64,000 nucleotides of DNA from Owenweeksia sp964619125 (GTDB lineage: Bacteria > Bacteroidota > Bacteroidia > Flavobacteriales > Schleiferiaceae), in NCBI GenBank assembly GCA_964619125.1, contig CAZUCA010000004.1, forward strand, positions 1 through 64,000, in the 5' to 3' direction. Shown here in pieces: positions 17,715-25,319 of the stretch (its first letter is position 1; each line of letters starts with the position of its first letter). Position numbers and translations under genes: made by a program. Under the pieces are notes generated by a model. That model was not told the DNA's origin. It made no database searches and worked only from the letters and a program-made list of their open reading frames with translations.

Positions 17715-18788
17715 ATGGACAATGCCCCTGAGGTAGCTTTAATTTGGTATGAAAATCAGGTTTTTAGCGAGCTGAACCGCCTTATTGAAGCGCAGAAACC
17801 GTCAAAAATCTTCTTTCTGGTCGACGAAAATACCCATCAATTTTGCCTGCCCTATCTTTTGCAAAACCTGGGGGATCTTCCTGCCAACGAGGTGCTCGAA
17901 GTACCGGTAGGGGAGGAGGCCAAAAGTGCAGAGGTGTTAGTACAACTCTGGATGGCCTTATCGGAGCTGGAAGCCGACCGCCAGGCCCTGCTTATTAACC
18001 TCGGCGGTGGCGTGGTAAGCGACCTGGGAGGATTTTTAGCGGGGACCTACCTTCGGGGACTGCCCTTCGTAAATATTCCCAGCAGCCTGCTGGCTATGGT
18101 CGACGCCTCTGCGGGCGGTAAAAATGGTATCAATCTGAGCAACCTTAAAAACCGGGTGGGATTGTTTCTCGAACCTACCGCGGTGGGCATACTTCCTCAG
18201 CTCCTTAGCACATTACCGCAGCGCGAAAGAAAAAGCGGCTTTGCCGAAATGCTGAAGCACGGCCTTATTGCCGATGCCGATTACTGGCAGCAGTGTGCCT
18301 CCTTCCCGATCGATGAGGAAGTTCCGGGTCTCGACCTGATCCAACGCTCCATCGAAATAAAATCAGCTATTACCGGGGCCGATTATCGCGAAAGCGGGCT
18401 GCGCAAGGTGCTCAATTTTGGTCATACGGTAGGTCATGCCATTGAAAGTGCTAGTTTGGCGAGTACCAGAGCATTACTACACGGGGAGGCCATTGCCCTG
18501 GGAATGATGGCCGAAGTGTACCTCTCCATGCGGCACCATGACCTTAACATCGCTCAGGGGGAGGAGGTTATAAACCGGCTCCGGGAAATTTACCCCGAGC
18601 CATTGCCGGACTTTAATTCCGGCGAATTACTTTCCATAATGGCCAGTGACAAAAAGAATGAGGCGGGAGAGTTTCGCCTCAGTTTACTATCGGAAATCGG
18701 GCAGGCCACGCCCAATTGCCCACTTAGGAAGGAAGATTTACTGCAGGCGATAGAATTTCTTCAAAATGGCTGTCGTGAGGAAGCTTAG
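17715..18788 (+). CDS. aroB: 3-dehydroquinate synthase
   Basis: Second step of the shikimate pathway. The 357-residue protein has the NAD-binding segment LGGGVVSDLGGFLAGTYLRG, the PSSLLAMVDASAGGKNGINL substrate loop, and metal ligands in MLKHGLIAD and LNFGHTVGHAIE. I chose ATG 17715 over GTG 17676 because a promoter box overlaps the longer N-terminus. The 3' end overlaps aroA by 23 bases. Confidence 0.95.
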   Translation: MDNAPEVALIWYENQVFSELNRLIEAQKPSKIFFLVDENTHQFCLPYLLQNLGDLPANEVLEVPVGEEAKSAEVLVQLWMALSELEADRQALLINLGGGVVSDLGGFLAGTYLRGLPFVNIPSSLLAMVDASAGGKNGINLSNLKNRVGLFLEPTAVGILPQLLSTLPQRERKSGFAEMLKHGLIADADYWQQCASFPIDEEVPGLDLIQRSIEIKSAITGADYRESGLRKVLNFGHTVGHAIESASLASTRALLHGEAIALGMMAEVYLSMRHHDLNIAQGEEVINRLREIYPEPLPDFNSGELLSIMASDKKNEAGEFRLSLLSEIGQATPNCPLRKEDLLQAIEFLQNGCREEA

Positions 18789-20004
18789 GATCAGTCACCC
18801 CAGTGGGAAAATTCGGGCTAAAATCCAGTTGCCAGGTAGTAAAAGCGAGAGCAATCGCCTGTTGCTCTTGCAGAAGCTCTTCTTCCCTCAATTGGAAATA
18901 AAGCAGCTGTCCGATAGCAAGGATAGCCGCGTTATGCAGGAAGCGCTGACAGCGCAAACTGCCACAGTGAATGTTGGTGATGCCGGCACTGCTATGCGCT
19001 TTATGACCGCCTACCTGGCGGTACAGGAAGGGCGTGAATGTGAAATAAGAGGTACAGCCCGTATGCACCAGCGGCCCATCGGACACCTGGTGGAGGCCCT
19101 GCGTGAGCTTGGGGCCGATATTGAATACCTTGCGCAGGAAGGCTATCCACCGCTGAAAATCAGGGGCAAAAAACTAAAGGGCGGTAAGGTGTCAATTGAC
19201 GGTTCCCTGAGTAGCCAGTATGTTTCGGCTCTGATGATGATAGCACCGGCCCTGGAAGAGGGCCTAATCCTTCGCCTGAAAGGCTTTTCGGTATCGGCGC
19301 CCTATATTTATCTCACTGCCAATATCATGGAACGCCTGGGTTTCCGCCTTAGCATCAAAGGGGAGTTGATCTCCGTGGCAGCTTTAATCCCTAAGGCACC
19401 GCCATTATATACCATTGAGGCTGATTGGAGTGCCGCCAGTTACTGGTATCTGCAGGCCCTGTTAGCTGACCAGGCTGAACTTTACCTGCCGTCCCTCAGG
19501 GAGCTGAGCTTTCAGGGTGATGCCGCTCTCCGCGGTATGTTCGAAAAGCTTGGAGTGACTTCCCATTTTATCGGCAGCGGTTATCGGGTCCATAAGTCAG
19601 ACGGGGCAAGGCCCACTTCCTTGCAGCTGAATTTGGTGGAAACTCCTGATTTGGCGCAAACCCTGGTGGTGGGCTGCGCGGCCGCCGGTTTACCGGCTCA
19701 TTTTAAAGGCCTGCAAACTTTGCGGATAAAGGAAACTGACCGACTATTGGCGCTAAAAACAGAATTGGAAAAGGGCGGGGCGCAAATTGAGATTGGAGAA
19801 GATTTCCTGCGGGTTGAAGCAGGCCTTCAATCGATTCGTGGCCTGGAGTTTGAGACCTACCAGGATCACAGAATGGCAATGGCCCTGGCACCGCTGGCAC
19901 TACACGAAGAAATTATTGTGAAGGACCCCGGGGTAGTGGAAAAAAGCTACCCCCACTTTTGGCAGCACCTGGAGTCAGCAGGTTATCAATTAACACCTGA
20001 TTAA
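18766..20004 (+). CDS. aroA: 3-phosphoshikimate 1-carboxyvinyltransferase (EPSP synthase)
   Basis: Joins shikimate-3-phosphate and PEP. The 412-residue protein has LPGSKSESNR near the N-terminus, NVGDAGTAMRFMTAYL (PEP/S3P site), GSLSSQYVSALMM, RIKETDRLLALKTEL and the C-terminal YQDHRMAMALAPLAL. It is slightly shorter than the E. coli enzyme (427). The 23-base overlap with aroB suggests coupling of the two shikimate genes. Confidence 0.95.
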   Translation: MAVVRKLRISHPSGKIRAKIQLPGSKSESNRLLLLQKLFFPQLEIKQLSDSKDSRVMQEALTAQTATVNVGDAGTAMRFMTAYLAVQEGRECEIRGTARMHQRPIGHLVEALRELGADIEYLAQEGYPPLKIRGKKLKGGKVSIDGSLSSQYVSALMMIAPALEEGLILRLKGFSVSAPYIYLTANIMERLGFRLSIKGELISVAALIPKAPPLYTIEADWSAASYWYLQALLADQAELYLPSLRELSFQGDAALRGMFEKLGVTSHFIGSGYRVHKSDGARPTSLQLNLVETPDLAQTLVVGCAAAGLPAHFKGLQTLRIKETDRLLALKTELEKGGAQIEIGEDFLRVEAGLQSIRGLEFETYQDHRMAMALAPLALHEEIIVKDPGVVEKSYPHFWQHLESAGYQLTPD

Positions 20005-20053
20005 GCTTGGTTTAAAGTCAATCTGTTTCATTTAACCCTAGATTCTAAATTCT

Positions 20054-21142
20054 ATGAAGATATATTTTGCTAGCCTCCTGATCCTAATATCAGTATGCAC
20101 TTCCCGGGCACAGGAGAAACCCCTTAACGTAATTTTGCTCATTGGAGATGGTATGGGGCTGGCACAGATGAGTACGGCCTATTTCTATAAGGAAAATGGT
20201 GCGCCCAACTTTTCACGCTTTCCGGTGGTGGGCTTAAGTCAGACATCATCTTCCAAAGAAAAAATTACCGACTCGGCTGCCGGGGCCACCGCCTTTGCAA
20301 CCGGTAAAAGAACCTACAATGGGGCCATCGGGGTTGATGATGAGAAGGATCCCGTGGAAACTCTGGTGGAGCGCTTTGAGGAAAGAGGAAAAATGACGGG
20401 TGTTATTGCCACCTCCTCCATTACCCATGCTACCCCGGCCAGCTTTTATGCCCATGTGGAATCACGCCGCAAAGAAGATGAAATTGCCCGCCAGCTGGTC
20501 AGCTCTGAGGTTGACTTCTTTGCCGGCGGCGGCCAGCGCTATTTTAGCGAGGGTGTTAACTCTGATTTGATTAAGGAGGCAAACAAACAGGGTATTACTC
20601 TTAACTTCGATAGCCTGCTGGCACCAGAGCCTTTGTCTACTGGCCGTTATGGCTTTTTATTGGCCGATCGCGGTATGCCCGCCATGGCCGAAGGCCGGGG
20701 CGATTTTTTGCCACGGGCAACGGAAATAGCCATAAACTTCCTAGACCAGGAAAAAGAGGGTTTTTTCCTGATGGTGGAAGGATCACAAATCGACTGGGGC
20801 GGGCACGCCAACAATGCCGATTACATTATTCGCGAGGTGATTGATTTTGATGAAGCGGTAGGCAGAGCTCTCGATTTTGCTGAGAAAGATGGCAATACCC
20901 TGGTGATTGTAACCGCCGATCACGAAACCGGTGGTTTTAGCCTCAGCAGTGAAAAGAAAAGAGTGCCTTTTCAGGGTCTTAAAAATGACTACCATTCAAT
21001 TGCGCCTACTTTCAGTACCGATGGACATAGCGCTACTATGGTGCCGGTGCTGGCCTTTGGTCCGGGAGCCGAACTGTTTAGCGGCATTTACCTGAACACG
21101 GAGATTCACCGGAAAATTGTGCAGCTGACCAGCGGTGATTAA
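20054..21142 (+). CDS. Secreted alkaline phosphatase
   Basis: A phosphomonoesterase of the alkaline phosphatase superfamily. The 362-residue protein has a signal peptide (MKIYFASLLILISVCTSRAQ), the first metal motif LIGDGMG, nucleophile Ser74 in ITDSAAGATAFATGKRT, and metal ligands in QIDWGGHANNADY, TADHETGGFSL and DGHSATMVPV. It lacks a T9SS sorting domain, so it is probably periplasmic. At 362 residues it is shorter than E. coli PhoA (471). The stop codon overlaps that of the convergent HD-Pycsar-type gene by 4 bases. Confidence 0.92.
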   Translation: MKIYFASLLILISVCTSRAQEKPLNVILLIGDGMGLAQMSTAYFYKENGAPNFSRFPVVGLSQTSSSKEKITDSAAGATAFATGKRTYNGAIGVDDEKDPVETLVERFEERGKMTGVIATSSITHATPASFYAHVESRRKEDEIARQLVSSEVDFFAGGGQRYFSEGVNSDLIKEANKQGITLNFDSLLAPEPLSTGRYGFLLADRGMPAMAEGRGDFLPRATEIAINFLDQEKEGFFLMVEGSQIDWGGHANNADYIIREVIDFDEAVGRALDFAEKDGNTLVIVTADHETGGFSLSSEKKRVPFQGLKNDYHSIAPTFSTDGHSATMVPVLAFGPGAELFSGIYLNTEIHRKIVQLTSGD

Positions 21143-22329
21143 GCCCCGTCCTGAAGCCAGAAGCTCACAAAAAGGGTGATGAGGCTGAGTACCAGGCCGC
21201 CTACAAAGATGGTATAGGAGATGTTCAGGAGGCGGTATTTCTTTCGCAGTACAAAGCCGAGGTTATAGAGATCCTTTGACAGGTCATCATACAGCAGCTC
21301 CTGGTTTTCCTTCAGTGAATTGAGGTGATCAACGAAGCGGTCTTTGGGAATTTGCAGGAAGTTTCCAAAGAATAACAGGCTCACTTTGTGTTGCCTTACA
21401 TCCTCTTCGGTGAAGCTCACCCCTGAGGCTTTGGGCATGGCTGAAAAAACCGCAAAAATGATAGTGGCCAGGGCAGTGATCATCAATACTATTACCGGTG
21501 CCAGAATGTAAACATTTTGTGAACCGGAGAGATCGGTGAAACTCAGCTGAGTGGTGCTTACGGTAATCAGTATCGAAAGAACCAGGGTGTTGATGCTGAT
21601 GATCATATTGGCCTTGCCATCCGCAATGCTGCTTAGGTCGATGTGATTGCGCAAAGTGGTGCGGTAGAGGGTGTCTACCCCGCGTCCGAAGTCTTTACCG
21701 GTTTTACGGCGGGTGGTTTTCTTTTCTGATTTTACAATCTGCTCACGCTGCTTGGCGATGTTTTTGTTTTTGCGGGTGGCATATTCGCCACGGCCCTCTG
21801 GCGTCATAAAGCGCGTGCTCAGCAGTAGCTCCAGCAGTTCCCGGTCATTCTGCTCCAGAGACTTTTCCTCACCCGCTAGTTTTTCCTTTTCTATTTGCAG
21901 CAATTCCCCCCGGCGGGCAAAGCGCTTGCGGCCCACAAATGACCAGCGGGCATCGTATAGCAGGCATTCAAGCTCGTTTTTAGGCTCGTGATCGGGATGA
22001 GTACTCATAATCAGTTGCTCCACCCTTTCAATGCGCTCATTAGGATGTTGCTGCTGCTCCAAAAACTTGCGTGCCTGTTGGGCACTGCGTTCCTCATGCC
22101 CGTCTTTGCCGCCTACAAATCCCACGTCGTGGAACCAGCCGGCCAGGATAAGATCTTCACGCTCTTCCTCAGAAAGCTCTGAATCCTCCGTCAGGTCAGC
22201 ACATTGGCTGGCCACTTCCTGAGCGTGATCGAAGTTGTGAAAGACAAATTCTTCGGGGAGTTTTTCAATCAGTAATTCCTGAACGTATTGTTCGGCTTTG
22301 CTGAGAATACCGTTATTGTTTTCTGACAT
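21139..22329 (-). CDS. HD domain fused to a Pycsar-effector-type (PycTM/DUF5706) membrane domain
   Basis: A 396-residue fusion. Residues 20-130 form an HD phosphohydrolase domain with ligands His35, His67-Asp68, His78, His111 and Asp126. A charged linker with coiled-coil character covers about 140-215. Residues 225-396 match the PycTM type: the conserved phrase LSSIADGKANMIISIN leads into membrane segments at about 242-260, 273-297 and 369-392. In Pycsar anti-phage systems a PycTM protein kills the cell when a neighbouring uridylate or cytidylate cyclase makes cCMP or cUMP. No cyclase is present within 20 kb on either side here, so this may be a housekeeping nucleotide-responsive membrane protein. 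Domain assignment is by motif memory. Confidence 0.75.
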   Translation of the reverse strand: MSENNNGILSKAEQYVQELLIEKLPEEFVFHNFDHAQEVASQCADLTEDSELSEEEREDLILAGWFHDVGFVGGKDGHEERSAQQARKFLEQQQHPNERIERVEQLIMSTHPDHEPKNELECLLYDARWSFVGRKRFARRGELLQIEKEKLAGEEKSLEQNDRELLELLLSTRFMTPEGRGEYATRKNKNIAKQREQIVKSEKKTTRRKTGKDFGRGVDTLYRTTLRNHIDLSSIADGKANMIISINTLVLSILITVSTTQLSFTDLSGSQNVYILAPVIVLMITALATIIFAVFSAMPKASGVSFTEEDVRQHKVSLLFFGNFLQIPKDRFVDHLNSLKENQELLYDDLSKDLYNLGFVLRKKYRLLNISYTIFVGGLVLSLITLFVSFWLQDGA

Positions 22330-22350
22330 TTGGTTGATGATACTTTTCAG

Positions 22351-22435
22351 CCGGAATACGCCTATCCGGTTATGGTCATAGTTTAAACTATGAAATCGGC
22401 CTGATAGTTCGGTAATGGTTACAAGGACGCGTCCT
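22351..22435. other. Cluster of three inverted repeats upstream of the HD-PycTM gene
   Basis: In the 105-base gap between the helix-hairpin-helix gene stop and the HD-PycTM start lie: CCGGAATA...TATCCGG (about 22351-22369, one bulge), a perfect 16-bp palindrome CATAGTTTAAACTATG (22377-22392), and a perfect 12-bp palindrome AGGACGCGTCCT (22424-22435) touching the upstream stop codon. No T run follows, so these are not standard terminators. They could be operators or message-end structures. Confidence 0.5.
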
Positions 22436-24468
22436 CAGAGTTTAAGCGCCAGCTGCAGCTTTAGTTCGCTCAGTAGAGGACCGTTTATCTGCTGGTTTCC
22501 GGAGCCAATACTCTGGCGGTCAAAAAAGCGTGTTTGGCTGTAGCGAAACTGCAGTTCCAGCTTTTCACTAAACTCAAAGTCGGCCAGCAGATAAAATTTC
22601 ACCGCCCGCCCATAATAGGGTGGAATACTGAAAGAATAGCTGAGGTCATTTTCGTAGGCGTAGATACGGGCATCATAGTCTTCCACCTCAATTAAAGCAT
22701 AGCGGCCGGTTAATTGTAAAGGTGTTTTTTGAAAGCGATATTTAATATCCTGAAAGATCAGCAGGCCATGGGAGTCCTGTCTGGCATGCTGATACCTGCT
22801 ACGCTCAAAACGGGTGGCGAGCCCCAGGCTCCTTGACAGCCGATATGCCAGGTGAAGGCGGGTGCTGCTGCGGTGCCGATCGCTGACCTGTGGCAGTGTT
22901 TCGGTTGAGGAGCGATCATAAGCATTCTGTTCATATTTATGCCGGAGGTAGGCGGTAAAGCGCCGGCTGAAATAGCCTTCCAGCTGCGCCATGAGTTCCG
23001 CTCCTTCAGAAGGAGCCGATACCCGATAGCGAGGCCAGCTGAAATAATAGAGGTCGGCATAGCCTTGCAGGGTGAAGATCGGGCTCAGCAACCACTGGAT
23101 CCCCAGGTAACTTCCTCTTTCGCCACTTTGGCCACTTTCGGCGAATGGAGCGGTATAAAAATGTGTATACCCGGTGCTAAACCGGCGATGGAGAAGGCTG
23201 AGGAAAAAACCATCAGCCGGATTAGTATGCAAACCAACCGTAAAAGCGCCTTTGCCATTCTGGTCAATAGCCATTTCAGCAAAGAAGTTGAGATCACGAT
23301 AGAGCCAGTTAAAGTCGGTGGAGAAATTACTGAGATCATTGCCCCTAAAGCGGTATCGTTGATAAAGCTGCCGGCCGGGCTCAAGCGGCAGATCAAGTTG
23401 GTAGTTTACCGCGGTAGCACCCACACTCATATTATTTTTGCGGTAGCTGAGATTGGCGCCGAAACAGCGCAGGCGGTTGCTGTGGCGGTCGGCCAGTTCG
23501 GCCTCGGTTCGGTGTAAGCCAGTGCTCTGCAGGGAGCTGGCTTCGGTAGTGGCCCCACTCGAATCAGGCTGGAGGTTGGCATCCTGGCGGTGGCTGCTGT
23601 AAAATGCACTGAGCTCCCATGATTTTGCCAACTGGTAAGTGGTGGCAATACCCCGTAAAAAGCGGTTTTCCTCACTACCGGTAAAGGGCGTGAAACCCGG
23701 GGCATAACGTTTTATTTCAGTCGCTTCAGCTGATTTACCAAAAGCGGGGCTGCTCCACAAGGCCAGCCCCTGCCCGAAGCTGGCGTGATAATCGCCAATA
23801 ATTACAGCCTTCAGTTTACCATAGTTGCGCAACGCCAGGTGGCCCGACCAATGGTCGACCCGTGCTTTTTGTCCGGAAGGGGCCAGGGCTTCGCCGGCAT
23901 CTTGCTGGAGCACCAGTCCGGCGGATAAGAGATTGCCGTAATTGGCCCGGTAGCGAAAATAACCTTGGTAAGGGCTGCCCAGGTAGGGCGAGCTGGCCTC
24001 AGGCGTATATCCCCTCCTTTCTTGTAATATACGACCGCCACGCAGTAGCAGGTGGTGACGACTGTAGCTCACAATGCGCTGGAGCCGCAATAGGGGGTAA
24101 CTCTGGCGGGGGCTAAAGTTAAGGTACGGCAGGATTTTCACAATCGTCTCCTGGTCAAATCCCTTAACGGCCATGAGTTCATAGGCTGAGTATATCACCC
24201 CGGAAGTCTCGCGGTACTGAATGAGATTGGCGGCCTGAAAAATGTTGAGATAGGGAATCTGAAGTAAATCTTCGGTTGTGGCGAAATTGAGCTTGATGGG
24301 GTTTTGTTTTAACATCTGCAGCCTTTCTGCTAGCTGGATAAGGTCAGCAGTGCCCTCCTCTGATTGTTCTGCCAGGGATTCCAGTTGTAGTTCCAGTGAT
24401 TCGGTTGGGGTTTGGGCACAAACAGCCTTAAAAAGAAGAAAGCCGGTTATGACCACCAGCCGCCGCAT
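22435..24468 (-). CDS. Secreted helix-hairpin-helix protein with C-terminal beta-barrel
   Basis: A 677-residue protein with a signal peptide (MRRLVVITGFLLFKAVCAQ). Residues about 55-120 contain two ComEA-like helix-hairpin-helix units (NFATTEDLLQIPYLN, YSAYELMAVKGFDQETIVKILPYL). The remaining 550 residues alternate polar and aromatic/hydrophobic residues in strand-length steps, as in outer-membrane barrels, ending KLQLALKL. Helix-hairpin-helix units usually bind DNA backbone, which is unexpected in an exported barrel protein. Its ATG overlaps the stop of the upstream barrel gene by one base, so the two are translated together. I know similar proteins are common in Bacteroidota but no function. 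Confidence 0.75.
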   Translation of the reverse strand: MRRLVVITGFLLFKAVCAQTPTESLELQLESLAEQSEEGTADLIQLAERLQMLKQNPIKLNFATTEDLLQIPYLNIFQAANLIQYRETSGVIYSAYELMAVKGFDQETIVKILPYLNFSPRQSYPLLRLQRIVSYSRHHLLLRGGRILQERRGYTPEASSPYLGSPYQGYFRYRANYGNLLSAGLVLQQDAGEALAPSGQKARVDHWSGHLALRNYGKLKAVIIGDYHASFGQGLALWSSPAFGKSAEATEIKRYAPGFTPFTGSEENRFLRGIATTYQLAKSWELSAFYSSHRQDANLQPDSSGATTEASSLQSTGLHRTEAELADRHSNRLRCFGANLSYRKNNMSVGATAVNYQLDLPLEPGRQLYQRYRFRGNDLSNFSTDFNWLYRDLNFFAEMAIDQNGKGAFTVGLHTNPADGFFLSLLHRRFSTGYTHFYTAPFAESGQSGERGSYLGIQWLLSPIFTLQGYADLYYFSWPRYRVSAPSEGAELMAQLEGYFSRRFTAYLRHKYEQNAYDRSSTETLPQVSDRHRSSTRLHLAYRLSRSLGLATRFERSRYQHARQDSHGLLIFQDIKYRFQKTPLQLTGRYALIEVEDYDARIYAYENDLSYSFSIPPYYGRAVKFYLLADFEFSEKLELQFRYSQTRFFDRQSIGSGNQQINGPLLSELKLQLALKL

Positions 24469-25283
24469 TAAAAGTCGAATTGGAAGGAAGCAGCGGCATT
24501 ATTGCCAAGTGGTCCCGCATATTCATAGCCCAGGTCAAAATGTAAAAGGTGATAATTAAGACCAATACCAAAATGACTGCTATGGGGTTGGAAGCGCATA
24601 CCAGCTCTTAGGCTCAGGAGGTCCAGGGGGAGGTACTCTGCCCCCAGGCCATAGCGTTCATTTTTTCCAAGCTGTTTCTCCAGACTGCCGCAGAGCAGAA
24701 AGTGTTCCGAAAACAGGTAACTGCTGCCAAGGCTCCACACCAGGGGGTGTCGCTCCTGGGTTTGTTCATTGAGATAAAAATAACTGGGATTGCTGATGGA
24801 AAGGGCAAAGTGAAGTTGGTCGGTGGCCTTGGCCAGCATGCCCACATCAAAAGTAATGGAAGAGGGTGAGCTGTGGCTGCTCTCGGCAATGTGAAGATGA
24901 TGATAATTTAGCTGTAACCCAAAGGAGTAATAGGGCGAGAACTGGCGCGCATAGCCCAATCCCAGGGTACTTTGATTATAATCTTCAAAGCCGAAATAGC
25001 GGGCGGCAAGGTTGAATACACCCAGGGAGCTGGGCTGCAGGTAGCTGGATTGAAACAGCGCTAATTCGGGTAGAAAATAGCGCTGACTCAAGCCGAATCC
25101 GGCGAGGGGATTTTCAATAAATGCGGTGGTAGCAACATTTTGCCAGGGTGACCAGGCGTCACTCAGGGTTAGGGTGCTGGAAGCCAGGCCGGTGGCGCGC
25201 CCTGATGCCTGGCTGGGTAAATATTGTGCGCCGCTCATTAGCGGTAAAAAAAGTCCTATCAATAACATTCGCACAATCATCAT
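24468..25283 (-). CDS. Outer-membrane beta-barrel protein (PorV/UPF0164-like)
   Basis: A 271-residue exported protein (signal peptide MMIVRMLLIGLFLPLMSGAQ). The mature N-terminus, with SGRATGLASSTLTLSDAWSPWQNVATTAFIENPLAGFGLSQRY, resembles the small FadL/PorV-like barrels of Bacteroidota, and the body consists of amphipathic strands ending in AASFQFDF, a typical outer-membrane C-terminus. Two adjacent ATGs are possible starts. It is first of a two-gene unit with the helix-hairpin-helix barrel gene (TAATG stop-start overlap). Role unknown. Confidence 0.7.
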   Translation of the reverse strand: MMIVRMLLIGLFLPLMSGAQYLPSQASGRATGLASSTLTLSDAWSPWQNVATTAFIENPLAGFGLSQRYFLPELALFQSSYLQPSSLGVFNLAARYFGFEDYNQSTLGLGYARQFSPYYSFGLQLNYHHLHIAESSHSSPSSITFDVGMLAKATDQLHFALSISNPSYFYLNEQTQERHPLVWSLGSSYLFSEHFLLCGSLEKQLGKNERYGLGAEYLPLDLLSLRAGMRFQPHSSHFGIGLNYHLLHFDLGYEYAGPLGNNAAASFQFDF

Positions 25284-25319
25284 TGTAATTTAAGATTTTA
25301 TTAAGCAATATTTAGACTC

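Noticed and set aside
21139..22329. A complete Pycsar anti-phage system
   Set aside because: Only the effector-like part is present. The neighbours are an alkaline phosphatase and barrel proteins, with no cyclase or other defence genes.
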